A stretch of 64,000 nucleotides of DNA from Streblospio benedicti. Its lineage: Eukaryota > Annelida > Polychaeta > Spionida > Spionidae. Below the pieces are notes generated by a model. That model did not search any database and had not been told where the DNA came from. It saw nothing but the letters and a program-made list of their open reading frames with translations. Location of the stretch: the NCBI GenBank assembly GCA_019095985.1, contig CM032659.1, positions 4,040,688 to 4,104,687 on the forward strand, in the 5' to 3' direction. Shown here in pieces: positions 35,705 through 48,571 of this stretch; within the stretch, counting starts at the first letter, position 1, and each line of letters opens with the position of its first letter. Made by a program: the position numbers and the translations under genes.

Positions 35705-36440
35705 CAGGCTAGGTTAGTCTCGCACAACAAAGACCAACGACATGTACAGCGACCCAGCGAGCCACCACCTAAGGCCCCTCCGCCAAAGTGAGTCTAAGGC
35801 GAGGTCTGATCTAATCTGAATCTGAGTGTTGGTGTCGGGCGAAAACATCAGATATGATGGCTCTATCGCCCAAAACAGGTTGTGTTGTGCACAAAGAGAA
35901 CAGAAGATAGTGTTAGTAAGAGTGGGGTAGGGCCGATAGTAAGAAGAAGTCAAAGATAAAAAACAGTTGTTAGTGGTGCAGGTTAAAACAAGAATGAAAT
36001 TAAAGATTTAGAAGTGGGCGTGGCCAGGTTTTTAAAAGCTTCCAGTATAGGAACGCTGACCACCTCTGCTGGCAGGTTATTCCATAGAATTACTGTGCTT
36101 GGAAAGAAAGAGTGTCTATAGTAATCTGTCGGAATTTCAAAAATACGTCAAGCTGTGTGTCCTTCTTGATCTTATGGATGCTGGATAAATGTGTTGAGGC
36201 ATTTGTATGTTTACGAGATGATGATGGATTTCCAAAAACATACATAGTTTTATCTTCTTCCTCCTTGTCTCCAAGTCTTTCCCATCCTAGCTCCCCCAGC
36301 ATGGCTGTTGGGCTGCTGGTATTGTGGAATCTATTGGTGACAAATCTGGCTGCCCCCTCCCCTGTACTTGTTGAGTTTGTTGATGTCAACCGTGTATATG
36401 GATCCCACACTGTTGCTAAATATTCCTTACATATGATCAT
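35705..36440 (-). mobile_element. CR1/L2-like LINE, C-terminal end and 3' region
   Basis: On the minus strand the frame from 36,440 reads LATVWDPYTR, then GAARFVTNRFHNTSS and LGELGWERLGD, the hallmark C-terminus of CR1/L2/Jockey-group reverse transcriptase ORFs. Further on, in a shifted frame, SFFPSTVILWNNLPAEVV gives the terminal SFFPRTIxxWNxLP motif. Two frame breaks at least. The segment below about 36,000 is probable 3' untranslated sequence. Confidence 0.8.
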
Positions 36441-37030
36441 CTGTAAAATTTTTTCGGATAAAATTCCGCCCTACCCCTTCCTTTAAGGCCCATAAAAAAT
36501 TTTACAGGAACACCTCCCGACTATGAGAATTTTTGCATGTAGACATCCTACCTACCCTGCCTGGTTTCATGATAAAATATTATTAAAATAAAATAATTTT
36601 CCCTACCCTTGAATTTTCAATCTCAGCCAAACCGAACCAAACTATCAATTTGTTTGGCCTTAACTACATTATAACCATAACAATGTACGCTATTTTTAAA
36701 GAAAACTCTAGTTCAAAATTTGAAAATAGTAATTATAAAAACTGTGATATGAAAAAAAATTGTTTTGAAAAATGTTTCACTTTATAAACAGGTAGAGGTC
36801 TATTAGAATATTTAAAAAGAGTTAGCCCTTGGCAGATAGTTATATAATGATTATGTTAAAATTTTGTCAATGTAATATTTTTTAATATTTTTTTAATATT
36901 CTTAAAGCAATATATACCTTGTAAATACTTGTTATTATAATTAAATATATAAAAAAGAAAAAAAAAAAGAAAAACAAAACAAAAAAATCTGTCCCTTGAG
37001 GTAGCAAATATATTTCTGAGTTTCACTCAC
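36441..37030. other. AT-rich, no gene seen
   Basis: The words CTGTAAAATTTTT (36,443) and AAATTTTACAG (36,496) are inverted around CCCTACCCCTTCC, suggesting a small foldback. Poly-A-rich at 36,950-36,990. Confidence 0.35.
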
Positions 37031-37128
37031 CTGTGGGAGCCTCTGGCTGGATCTGTGTACTGTGGTGAAGTTAGTAGAGCAGACGGATCAGTCAGTTTTT
37101 TCAGCACTGAAACTTCCCGATGTAAATT
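37031..37128 (-). CDS. Internal exon of unrecognised gene (exon 3 of 3 seen)
   Basis: Acceptor TGTATTTCAG and donor CACAG|GTGAGTGAAA bound 98 bases. Only one frame is open; it reads NLHREVSVLKKLTDP and ALLTSPQYTDPARGSHR. It enters in phase 0 and leaves in phase 2. The exon at 39,307-39,497 leaves in phase 0, so the two join in frame. Family unknown. The start of a dispersed duplication (37,110-37,330) overlaps its upstream edge, which slightly weakens the call. Confidence 0.45.
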
Positions 37129-37330
37129 CTGAAATACATTTTAAAATATATCCTGATCAAAACAAATTTGGTATCATTTGAAAGCTTAATTTGTACTAAA
37201 TATTTTTCATACATGACTTCATACAAAATAATCCAGATAAAACCCACTCGCCCGCTAAAAATTTCCGTCACTACCCACAGGAATTTTTTTTTTTAACTAA
37301 GGATGGCTGGTTTTTTAAACTTAATAAATT
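37110..37330. repeat. Dispersed duplication, copy 1
   Basis: Shares GATGTAAATT, CTGATCAAA, AATTTGGTATC, TTTTTCATACATGACT and AACTAAGGATGGCTGGTTT with 39,630-39,990, in part rearranged in order. Confidence 0.6.
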
Positions 37331-37510
37331 AACTTAACACTACAGACGTTTTATCTTCTGTAAAAAATAAAAGCACGAATCCGCCTAAAATTGCTTTAAA
37401 CTTTCATACTTAACACTACTCCCCTCAAAAAATGGCCCCACATTCATACAACTCTCCTCAAAATCCCCGCATTCTAGGTATGAGAAATTACACCAGAACT
37501 ATATTCCATT

Positions 37511-37580
37511 CCTAAACTTGCCAACCCCGATTGTGAAAAACAAGATATCGAGGCCCAAAAACAGGATTTTGGATAAAACA
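37511..37580 (+). repeat. ACTTGCCAACC repeat, arm 1
   Basis: Begins CTTGCCAACCCCGATT and contains ACAGGATTTTGG. A related inverted segment is at 38,640-38,770, on the other side of a LINE fragment. Confidence 0.45.
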
Positions 37581-37621
37581 AGGAATTTTAACCATGTGCA
37601 TTTTAAACACTAATATTGAAT

Positions 37622-38295
<674 letters not shown>

Positions 38296-39306
38296 ATTGA
38301 TGATGAATATTGCATTTACAAGTTCATTAAAACACAACTTGATCATATCTCGACTTACAAGTGAACTTTTAATTTTATACTGTTGTTTAATGATGTAATT
38401 GTGATATTATTAGAAATATATTTTTTCTATCTCACGTTTTACAAAAAAATGTATTATTTCCCCACATTACTGCTAGTTTGAAAGCAAGCCATGGGCACTT
38501 CGGGCAGTGCTGCGGTGCATTCAGTAGGCTGGTCAAGTTGATCAATAGAGTTTTGTTTGCGACAGTATTGCTGGCATAGATAATTTGAAGCACCGATCAA
38601 TCGAAGTGTGATAAACATGTCTTCCACCAGCAGAAAAGTACAAGGATTTTTGTAGTTTGTAAATATTTATGAAAAAATGACCAAAAACACTGGATTTCGA
38701 CGAGAAACAGGATTTGCTCTAAAAAAAAACTTGCGATTCCCTGAAATTGGGAGGGTTGGCAAGTATGCATTTTGAAAAACAACATTAGTTTTTGGCAATA
38801 AATTCTGGTTATTAATATTTTAAATAAAAAAAAATTGTCATAAAAGTCTATGCTGTAGTCATTTTCTTTAATATTTTGCTATTTAACACCATGACACACA
38901 AAGCCCATTGCATATTGGGAAATGCAAGTCTACCTCTTAACAAGATGTCTTTTGTTTAGTTTACTGTAGAAAGTAAAAATATGAAATTTGGTAATAATAG
39001 ATCAAATACTCAATCTTCATTACTAAGAATTGTTTTCCAAATATTTTTTTTTAAATTCCATAACTTCATCGAAAGCAGTCAAATGTACACAAAAATGTTG
39101 ACCGCCGGCAGAGTAATGTCAAGTAAGCATAATCAAGTTAAGTGGTGATAAGTCAAATACAGTCAAGTATATTTATTATGAAACATACACTAACAATATA
39201 AAATTTTAATTCGATGTTCTTTTTTTGCCTTGACATAACACATTATCATTTCCATACAAATAAAGAATGAATATATGAAATATCGATATGAAAATATGGG
39301 ACTTAC
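38296..39306. other. AT-rich, no gene seen
   Basis: Includes the inverted ACTTGCCAACC-type segment at 38,640-38,770 (GGGAGGGTTGGCAAGTATGC at its end). Nothing else recognised. Confidence 0.4.
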
Positions 39307-39497
39307 AAAATCGTAATTGCTTCTCCACACATCAATTTGTATCCCATATTCACCAACAAAGAACCTCATGTCATCAAGCCATCCAAGGAAGTTAAAACAC
39401 TGATAAAGAACCCCATGACTTGGGTTCATGGCAAGCTTTAGATTCTTCTTCTTATCCAATAACGCCTGCACACGGAATTCTGGAAACTTTCCGCACA
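39307..39497 (-). CDS. Internal exon of unrecognised gene (exon 2 of 3 seen)
   Basis: The donor TTTT|GTAAGTCCC is strong; the acceptor ATTAAG|TGTGCGG is weaker, chosen because an in-frame stop lies just before it. The 63 full codons include CGKFPEFRVQALLDKKKN, MNPSHGVLYQCFNFLGWLDD and FFVGEYGIQIDVWRSNYDF. It enters in phase 1 and leaves in phase 0, matching the exons at 47,210 (phase 1 out) and 37,031 (phase 0 in). The mix of aromatic and charged residues looks like a folded domain. I do not recognise the family. Confidence 0.5.
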
Positions 39498-39629
39498 CTT
39501 AATCTACCCTGAAATATATTTTCAAATATATCTAATGTTTAATGAAAATCTAACCAAACTCCCTGATTAATTTTTTAATTGTAATTAACAAAAATTTTTT
39601 ACATATAACAAGAAACAACCCATTCTACA

Positions 39630-39990
39630 TACATGTCCTAGTAATTTGTACTAAAAATTTTTCATACATGACTGTAGTCACTATTAGTTCATACAAAATA
39701 AGGTACCAGTGTTGATTAAGCACTCGCCCTTTCCGCCCAGGCTAGTGTAAATTTCTGTTGGCTAGTGTAAATTCAGTCACTACCCCACAGTTGGCGAGTA
39801 TGGTTACTTGATTCCAACACTTTCATAACTAAGGATGGCTGGTTTGGATTGAACATGGCGATGTAAATTGAAAGTCCGGTGGAAGGTGACTGAACCTGAA
39901 TAAAATTCTGATCAAAGCGAATTTGGTATCGTTTTAAAGCTGCTGCTCTGTAGAGTATCAGATAAAACCCACCCGAATCCGCCTCAGGAA
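39630..39990. repeat. Dispersed duplication, copy 2
   Basis: Partner of 37,110-37,330, with extra material including a doubled GCTAGTGTAAATT block near 39,735-39,770. Confidence 0.6.
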
Positions 39991-40699
39991 TATTTTTTGC
40001 AGCTTGAATGAAATTTTTTCATGTGAAGTACACATACGAATCTATTTCATATAAAACTTTTCATATTCAAATGCTGAAAAGTAAGTTGATTGTGTTGTTT
40101 TATGACCAATAGATGTTTAAAAAAATAAGTTTAAAATTGATTTCATTGTTTAGTGACCTTGAAATGTCCTTGAAACAAGATTTTCTAATCGTAACAGTTT
40201 AAAAGTGCACAGACGACAGGATTTTATGACATGCAATTTGTATATATGTTTCTGTATTTTGATGAAATACTTATAATTATGATGTTATTTAGTAAATGAA
40301 TAAATATTGCTTGACCTTGAAATGCTGCTATTTGGTCATTGATAACAGTATTGACCAACAGATGTGTTCATTTTGTGTATCTATTCAAAGCAAAAGACAA
40401 AGGTGTAACGAAAACAGTATAATCTCAGATATTGGGCTTGATAAATTACATACCCAATGTTTATACACCATGATGAAGGGTGCATTAAGTCATATAGCAT
40501 ACGTATGGAGATATATATTCACTCACCACAGAAGGCTACTGAGCGAGTCACAGTCCCTGTACCTAGCATATACATTGCATTAATCTTTTGTTGCTTTGCT
40601 TCGGATATAAACAGGATTGTAGGTTAAGAATGATAAGCTATCCTTCCATCTCACTATGTAGTAATCAAATACATGTAGCATTATTCTTTTCATAAGGTG

Positions 40700-40960
40700 G
40701 TGAAACATCGATGAACGGCCTTGGATTTTATTATACCCAAGCCTCGATTGGGTTGGTTAAGACTATACACACGAGGTCTGTAGGCCATGAACTCAACTCA
40801 GAATTCAGCCAGAAATTCAGCCAAGCGCTCGGGATGACCCCAGTCTTGCGTAAGGTTTTGAGCGAATGGCGTGCATCACGTTCAGATAACTACGTCACTG
40901 CGTATGTTGATAAGCGTGGTCTTCCACCTACTGTACTCAATCAGGATAACACGTAACACT
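40700..40960 (+). repeat. Repeat A, copy 1
   Basis: Shares GGTTGGTTAAGACTATACAC and CTCAACTCAGAATTCAGCC with 45,770-46,025. An 80-codon frame across it is broken in the partner copy, so it is not treated as a gene. Confidence 0.75.
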
Positions 40961-41235
40961 TTCATATCGGCTCACGCAATATTTAGACTGTGAAAAGAAT
41001 AATGAAGCTAGCATATTAAAACAAATATTTTCTCTACATTACACAATGACTATAATAAAATATTTGCTTTTGAACAATGTGAGAAACAAAAACATTGTCA
41101 CTCTTCATTAGTCTACATCTAAAACTTCCTAGATTCTTTCTGAATAGTACCTTAAAAATGATACATATATATTTGAGACATGTTTACACTTTTTGGGAGA
41201 TTAAAAAAGTGTCTAAAAACATAGTTGTAGATTGT

Positions 41236-41560
41236 TTAAAAGTTTAGGTTTGAATTACATATATTTGGACTTCTTCCCATTAAATTTGACAGAATGCGAT
41301 ACTGTAAATTTACTACATTTATCCAATAATTTCCTAAGAGCACAAGGGCAGGGAACCAATACACAGTGTCATCTACATACATAAAATTATTGTACGATAT
41401 ACCTTTAACTTTGCATCCCACATTACAATTATTTAAAAAAGATAGAGATCATTCATGTACATAATAAATAAAATTGGAGACAATATGCCGCTTTGACGGA
41501 CACCATTCTTACTTTGAAGGACCTCTATAGTGACAACCAGCATCTAATGCAGCATTCCTG
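41236..41560 (-). mobile_element. LINE reverse-transcriptase core fragment
   Basis: On the minus strand the pieces read VRNGVRQSGILSPILFIMYM (RT domain 3-4 block) and then, after a frame change, GCKVKGISYNNFMYVDDTVY with the catalytic YVDD box. This order and spacing are those of non-LTR reverse transcriptases. About 300 bases survive; it is dead. Confidence 0.75.
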
Positions 41561-41754
41561 ATTTGTATACAAAAACACCATGAGCCGAACTATCAGAATG
41601 TATTAGAATTATCAAAACCATGCTTCTATTCCACCAAATTTACATAGAAATGTCAAGGTAACGGTTTCTTGTTGTCACTAGTCTAAAACCCGTGAGCATG
41701 ACAGACTGTTTATATGTGAAACACGGCGATAAAGCAAAGGACTTTCTGCACAAA

Positions 41755-41935
41755 ATCTGGCTTACATGTAGCCCACTATTCATTCTGATAGTTTGTTTGT
41801 TTGTGTGTTTGTTTTTGTTTGTTTTTTTTGGTGTAACATTGTCTGATAGAATGTCTTAAATTTTTTGCACATGAACCAGACATAACATGTGGGGTTTTTG
41901 GGCCTTAAGCATATGCTTATACATACATATTAGGT
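41755..41935 (+). repeat. Repeat B, copy 1
   Basis: Shares GCACATGAACCAGACATAAC and AAGCATA-GCTTAT with 46,595-46,760; each begins AGCCCACTA then CCATTCTGA and a T/G-rich run. Confidence 0.75.
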
Positions 41936-42560
41936 TTTATTATACACTGCTTCATTATCTTGTATTTATTATTAGGAAGAATTTGTAGCTATATTATATG
42001 ATTATGAAAATACAATACAAAACAACAACATCAATGTGTTTCACAATTTATATAAAAATCCTCATAAAATTATTCACATCTGGACAGCACATTCACTGTG
42101 TTGAGAGCTATTTTTCATAATACAACTCTATGTCCAATAGAACTGAGAAAAAAGTAAAAGAATGTAGCAACATATAACTAGTTATGAATATATCATTCTA
42201 AAACCGTATGTCCGTCCCAAATGGCTGTTTATTAACTGTTACTTTATAAGTGTACATCTACACGTTTTCAATGACTCTGAAAAAAATCTTTTGCTTTTGA
42301 AAAAAATCTACAAAAGATAATTTGAGCTCATATAACTGAAGCCAATAACTAATAAACGTGTATAAAATATATGCAATAACTATACCTATCACACTAAATA
42401 TCAGATTTGATTTGTTAAAGATAACATTCAATGCTCCAGTCTGGTTGATGTGTTTCGTGTTGCATGTTAAGAGGATCATTATTGATATTTCCGGCTGAGA
42501 ATACACCATCAAATCTGAGCGCACAAGATCGCTGGTCTCTCCTCAGCCTGGGGTCTGTAA
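41936..42560. other. AT-rich; weak hydrophobic frame
   Basis: A minus-strand frame (42,258-42,524) encodes a hydrophobic run SVIGIVIAYILYTFISYWLQ. It lies directly 3' of the Toll-like receptor relic with no ATG near the run and no splice support. Not called as a gene. Confidence 0.3.
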
Positions 42561-44938
42561 TCACTCAGTGGTTTCTCTGGCAAGGCAAAAGTTAACCCTC
42601 TCCCATAAGAAATTTGTCGGACATGGATATACATGTATGGAGCTTCATATAGGTGTGGACATGTGGGTGGATGTCCAACGAACGAAAGTCATTCTTTACA
42701 ATCAGGGAGCATATAGTTAGGCTGTGTCATGGTCTGAATGTAGCCTTCTTCAAACTCTGTGAGACACCATGGTCTGCAAATGTATTCATCAGAAAGGATC
42801 ACGATCATCGCCGGCTCTTCACAATGGATTCGCTCACACTGGTCCAAATGGGCTTACCCAGCATGAAGTCTCGGTCGTGGATGCAGAGTTTGTATTTTGG
42901 CTCCAGGTTACATTAGTTCATCTCTTACCCACTCAAAGTCTTCATAGCCATAAGATACAAATATGTCGTACTCAATGCTTCACCAGGAATTTCTTCCTTA
43001 TTAGAAAACCTTTTTTTGGTTATGAGAAAATACTGTTCAGAGAAAAATGGAGATAAAAAAATAAACATATGCTATTAAGACTTTTCATTAAAAGCCACTA
43101 TGCTCTGTACTCTTGCCGAATTGTAATAAGATAGCTGATGATTCAGACAGTAATCCTTTCAAGCCATTGATACAGTGTACTGGATTATGGATCATTATGC
43201 CATTACCATACCATATATGCCTTATTTTTTGAACATGCACCAGAGGTATTTTGCTGCTAACCAGGGGTGCCAGCAAACCAGTTATTCGCATAAAACAACC
43301 GCTGGCTTTTAGACTGTATTTGTCGCAGGACTGATTGAACTCTCCATATGGGATTATTAGTATAGTGGGTGCAATTTAGAAATGCTTCTCTAATATCAAT
43401 GTTGAAATATAGAATTGCATATAAAAGGGTTCAAGCAAAATGTCCTTAATTTCATCTTCAGGTGTATTCAGTACAGTACTTAGTTGAGAAATGACACTAT
43501 CAATGTCAGAGAGCGTTAAAACCTGTCTTTTGTGCTTTAATCACTATAGTAGGCACTTGGTAGTGGAGATCTGCTCGAATTTCCTGATAGAATAAAACCC
43601 TCTCAGTAAGGCTGGAAATGTTATGAGATTATCAGATAAATCCAGGTTATGCAGGGCGTAGATTCTTGTCAGGTGTGCTGGGAAGGATGTCATGGCGTTG
43701 TTAGACATATTCAAATGTTTCATCTGAGGGAAATATGAGTTTATTTTCTGGTCAACAGTGAGCATGATTCTGTACCTAAGATTTCTATTTCTTGTGGGTC
43801 ATGTATGTCTCCAAATTTTACAGATGATGTTGTGGTAATGTTGTTATGAGACAAATCTAATGTTTCTAACATGTAAGAACCTTTGAACATTTCTAGCACT
43901 ATATGTGCTATTTGGTTATGTTTAAGTCCAAAAATTTTCATGCTGGTGAGATATTGAAATGCTTTTTGTACTGATTGAACTGATGTTATTGTAACTTAAG
44001 TCTAGGGAATTCCAAACCTGAATACGGATAAATACATTCTTCTCCACAGTTTGAACTTGGTTTGTGTGAAAAATCAATTTCATGTATTTCACTTGGTCTT
44101 AGCTGTGGGAGTTTTGTCATCCCACATCCTGAGATCTTGAACGTTATCTTATATGGATTTATGCTGGTTATGTAAATGCTATCTGCCGACGGATCAAAAG
44201 GCTGAGACTAATAGATTGTATTTAATTTTGAATTTTGTTGTAGTGACCATATCTTTCATATGCGATTCATAATCCAGCAATGTATTTCTAATGTTCAAGT
44301 GCTGCAATGACTTTGCTTTTCATGGCACGTAGGAGACACAGAGTGTTGGCATCATCAATAGACTTCAGATACAGAGAGGCAATGTTATCCGGTAAGTGTG
44401 TCAGCTTTCTGTCTGTCGCTGTGTCCTGGGCATGTGTGCCTTCCAGAGATAGTTGCTTCAGGTTATACACACAGCGCAAAACTTGTCGATACTACTCCAT
44501 GTGAACCCGCAGTGTTTGATATAAAGGAACATTGATATATGGGATAAGTTAAAAAGTGTTGAAATTTACAGTGACAATCTGAACAGGCTGTACATTTTTG
44601 TCTTCTATGTTTGAAGATAGAAAATCTGTTGCCTCATCACAGATAAGTACTAGGCGTAGAGCAGGCAAACCTGTTTTTGTTTAAAAGATCTTCTAGCTCA
44701 CTGTGCCAGTGTGAAATGTCGAACAGACACGGGTGTGATATGGAGTTGTAAGGATGGTTGAGGTGACACTCAATTTAGATTGTTAGTAATGCACACAGCT
44801 TATATGGCACTTATCTTTATGATTGTCCTCACATAAGATACTTTTCACAAGACACACTGTCACTGTCACTGCAACTATCAATGTACTGCACAAGCCATTG
44901 TATTTAGCGAGCCTAGATGTTTCACTGCAACATGGCAT
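42561..44938 (-). pseudogene. Toll-like receptor pseudogene (signal peptide, LRRs, TIR)
   Basis: The minus strand carries the whole plan of a single-exon Toll-like receptor, about 2.4 kb, the usual size. From ATG 44,938 it reads a signal-peptide-like STLIVAVTVTVCLV. Then come LPALRLVLICDE, LKQLSLEG and leucine-rich repeats HNQIAHIVLEMF, LETLDLSHNNI, LNMSNNAMTSFP and LHNLDLSDNLI. After a short hydrophobic stretch follows a TIR domain: box 1 EYDIFVSYGYEDFEWVRDEL, box 2 LCIHDRDFMLGKPI, then MIVILSDEYICRPWCLTEFE and a box-3-like LWERVNFCLARE. TIR domains of these receptors recruit MyD88-type adaptors. The frame changes at least eight times and holds several stops, so no full receptor can be made. 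The domain order is intact, so decay is moderate. It lies in the presumed intron between exons at 47,210 and 39,497. Confidence 0.85.
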
Positions 44939-45769
44939 CTATTTTACAAATATTTTATTTTCAAACTATGATTGCTGGTAACAAATTGTCTATTTCTTAG
45001 TACAGATCAAATACCTAGCCACCGATCATCAGTTGATGAAATGACTTAGAAGTAGCAAGACACTAACCAAACAGTAATTCAACTGTCATGGAATGTTGTG
45101 TTTTCCACCTCATATACATTAAATGGATACACTCGTAATATTCTAACAGGGTATATCAATTTGTAATCTTTGACACTTCAGTATGTACATGTACATAAAC
45201 TACATGTTCAACATAATAATGTTAAATGTAAAGTTTATGCATTTGTACTCGGAGCTCAAGGGACATAAGTATATGTTTAGCTCGATGTTCATGCCAAGAT
45301 CACAAAGCATTATTTGAATTTGAATTTTGAATGGAGGAACCAGTTTGTTTTATTTGGTGCTTCAAATACAGGGTACCATTATAGTGAGGACATTGAGTCA
45401 GGGTGGATGGCTCAGTATAAAAACCTTCGAACCTTACTACTGTCATACTATGATAAAAAAGTGGTTTAACATAGGGGACCTCTTCCCTCTGGGGAGAATG
45501 TTATAAAGCATTACAACTACACGGTATTACCTTATAGAAACGTGTCACTGTATATCTATTGATCCATTGTCTGATGTCTGTTTTCCTGTTACACAAGGGA
45601 TCTATTCAAATACTTTGCATGTATAAAACTCACCTACCATATCTCAACGATTTTATTGACACGCAATGCTTGTCCACGTTGCATATCAAAATATGCTCAC
45701 AATCTAGCACATTTATTTGAAATGTGTAATGGAAATAAATTACATTAGGTATAGATTACCCTATACATA
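44939..45769. other. AT-rich, no gene seen
   Basis: A tRNA-like GGATGGCTCAGTATA...CCTTCGAACC at about 45,404-45,435 hints at a SINE scrap. Nothing else. Confidence 0.3.
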
Positions 45770-46025
45770 GATACAATACCCAAGCCCGATTAGGTTGGTT
45801 AAGACTATACACACACACCAGGTCTGTAGGCTATAAACTCAACTCAGAATTCAGCCGTAAAACTTCAGCCAGAAAATTCAGCCAAACGCACGGGATGACC
45901 CTGTGGTTTTGAACCAATGACGTACATCATGTTCAGATAACTTTCACGTCTGCGTTTGTCTATTCAACTCACCGCGTATGTTATAAGCGTGGTTGCTGCA
46001 TCTACTGTACTCAATTATGGATAAT
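45770..46025 (+). repeat. Repeat A, copy 2
   Basis: Direct-orientation partner of 40,700-40,960, about 5.05 kb away, with small insertions. Confidence 0.75.
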
Positions 46026-46594
46026 AACGTGAAGATTAGACACCCAGGTTAAAATTATATATGTATACATAATATTTAGTCTATACAACTGGATATACAT
46101 GCAATGAAACGGCCTACATATTGTGAGATCATAGTATAATGAAAGACTTCTCATTCATAGCTATTTCATTTACTATGGAAGTACGTCATTCGCCTAATCT
46201 TTTTATCCCATACCTGCATAGTGACCTCTTTTTTTGACAGCAATATCACTGTATGAAACCTGTGATCAAGTGTAGATAATTTAGATTTATGATGTACAAA
46301 GCTGTTTAAGGTTTCATGCAATGATGAGGGTTAATTATATGTGTAACAGTGGTTACTATGCTTATATTTTACTGATTTGAGTTGTTAGGCAATTGCATGC
46401 AAGACTTAGTTTATAACCATGGGGGACGAAAAAATTGATAATGGCTCAAGTTTCATGCCCGTATTCTGCCATGCCCACCCCCGATCCTCACCCACTATTT
46501 CATCTTGCAAGCTCAGGTCTACAGCATCCACACTGTCTTGACACTCCCACACCGCATGAGATTGAGTACATTACCCACCACTGTTCTAACATAG

Positions 46595-46760
46595 TAGCCC
46601 ACTACCCATTCTGACAGTTGTTGTTTTGTTTTTTTGTTTTGATGTTTTTTGTGTGACATTGTCTTGTGTAGAATAATTATGTCTTAAATTTTCTGCACAT
46701 GAACCAGACATAACACGAGGGGTTGGGTCTTAAGCATAAGCTTATATATACATTGGTTAT
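46595..46760 (+). repeat. Repeat B, copy 2
   Basis: Direct-orientation partner of 41,755-41,935. Repeat A precedes repeat B in both places, so A-B is one unit seen twice on either side of the Toll-like receptor relic. Confidence 0.75.
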
Positions 46761-47209
46761 AGTGTTATGATACCTACTTAGTTAATATATGATGCTTTTA
46801 AACTTAGATAGTATTAAAAGCAAAGAATGTAAAATATTTACTGTATTTGTGACATGGTTTCCATATCTCCAAATAGGATGTTTTTTCAAAGTATAACAAT
46901 GTCAAACATAATTCTATTTACACATGTTCGTAGAACATAGTGTCAAATATTACTCACAAATCAGTAGACAGATGGACGAAACAATAAACAACTGCTTAGT
47001 CCACCTAGTGATTTTTTCAGATACAAACTTAAAATATGAAGAATTTAAAATCCACGAAACCAGTTAATTGTTTTCTGTGTTCAGGCCTTGTTTTAAAACT
47101 AATAATATATTTCTTAAAATGATTTTAAAATGGTTGACAACATGACTCAGAAAAATTCCTCTTATGTTATATCATTTTTAATTATCTAATAAGTATTTTA
47201 AATATGTAC

Positions 47210-47341
47210 CATTGAGGTATCTGGCAGGACATGTCTGTTTAAAATTGTTTTGTAGTTCTTCATTTACTTGGCCTGCCTTTTTTTCCCAGAAAAGCCTCCC
47301 TTTCTGCATGGCCCATGCTCCATCACTATCGCCACGGCTGC
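47210..47341 (-). CDS. Internal exon of unrecognised gene (exon 1 of 3 seen)
   Basis: Acceptor TTCCTCATCTTCAG, with a good pyrimidine tract, and donor CAATG|GTACATA bound 132 bases. The open frame reads SRGDSDGAWAMQKGRLFWE, then KKAGQVNEELQNNFKQTC and PARYLN. It is phase 1 in and phase 1 out, so it joins exactly to the exon at 39,307-39,497. Two independent phase matches across three exons support a real gene or its remnant. The upstream exon and start are not found in the window. Family unknown. Confidence 0.5.
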
Positions 47342-47516
47342 CTGAAGATGAGGAACACAAAAACACATTTATGTTGACATTTACTAACATTGTAATAATA
47401 GTACAAATGCATGTGATATCATGTCTAGTTATGTGGTATAAAGCAATGTCACTTGAGTTTTTTTTTTCAATTTTCTTTTTCTAAAGTAATACCTGCTTTT
47501 TATGATTATAGAATTA

Positions 47517-47619
47517 CCGTATACGACCATTCAAGTGCCCACCCTCGTGTAACAGCCCCTCCCCAGTTTGAGAAAAATTTCAATTTAACGGCTCTGGGAG
47601 CTTGGATGGTCGTATACGG
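47517..47619. mobile_element. 103-base MITE with TA flanks
   Basis: Inverted ends CCGTATACGACCAT and ATGGTCGTATACGG are perfect over 14 bases, with TA on each side. The middle is GC-richer than the flanks. Tc1/mariner-type by its TA target. Confidence 0.8.
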
Positions 47620-48571
47620 TATATAATTTCAAACATACAGGTTCCTTTTCTTGCATTTTGATTGATATATGAAACAATTCATCAAATGTGCGATGGTAAA
47701 TCGGGAATTAAAATGCATTTCTGTAAAGTAACTTGGTTTCTAAGCATCAAGCTCTCTGTACTGTGGCCGTGTGTTGTATCTAGTAGGTTTGTATAATTTT
47801 GAAACTTAATATTAATAGGAAGAATTATGAATTCCTTTACAGGGAATGATATGATCAGCATCTGTGAGTTTTCTGAGGAGTCAGTGATGTGCTCAAATGA
47901 TGCTGTGATCATTTGTCAATATGCAAAGTATCAGCATTTTTAGAAAAAAACACTTAAAACTCAGGATTATTTTCAAATGTTTTATTACAACGACAATGCC
48001 AATAAAAATGTAACACATATTTCTAAATCATTACACATTCTGGTGCGTGAAATATCGGTAATTACCACAAACATGTATGCTTTTGGTAACCCAATGATGG
48101 TTTTTAACCAATAAAAAAAATCTTGTTGAATGTTATAAAATTTTAATTCACACTCATTATTAAGCCATGACCATTTTGGTATATTTGCTTTTTAAATATT
48201 GAACCATTCGTGCATGGGATAAGACAAAGATATCCGTTCAAATTCTTACCTGGTAATTTTCATGTAAAAAAAAAATATGTATAGGAAATTTTTTACAAGT
48301 AATTTCAACAAGACTCAATAGATAAACTGTAGATTTCTAAGTATGATTCAATGTCACCAACCATAAAACTTGTAAAAAAAGAAACTAGGAGATGAATTAG
48401 TCCTTAACACTTTGACATCTAGAATTCATACTCACGGACATTTTTCTCTGTATACTTCATCAAAATAATAAAATATCCTTAGAACTATTTCTAGTTACAT
48501 ACAAGCACATTGAAAAACAAATGTGTGTTACAGTTCATCAACAGTCCAGTTCAGTCCAATCATTCAGAACG
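47620..48571. other. AT-rich, no gene seen
   Basis: A minus-strand frame at 47,682-47,912 has an acceptor-like CTCACAG in it but no matching donor. Not called. Confidence 0.3.

Noticed and set aside
40520-40560. 36-base micro-exon with GTGAGT donor on the minus strand
   Set aside because: Too short to judge. Two frames are open by chance, and there is no phase link to the other exons that I could establish.
40700-46760. Repeats A-B as the two ends of one large LTR-type element
   Set aside because: The two A-B units differ in internal spacing, one has a LINE piece between A and B, and the middle is a Toll-like receptor relic rather than element genes.
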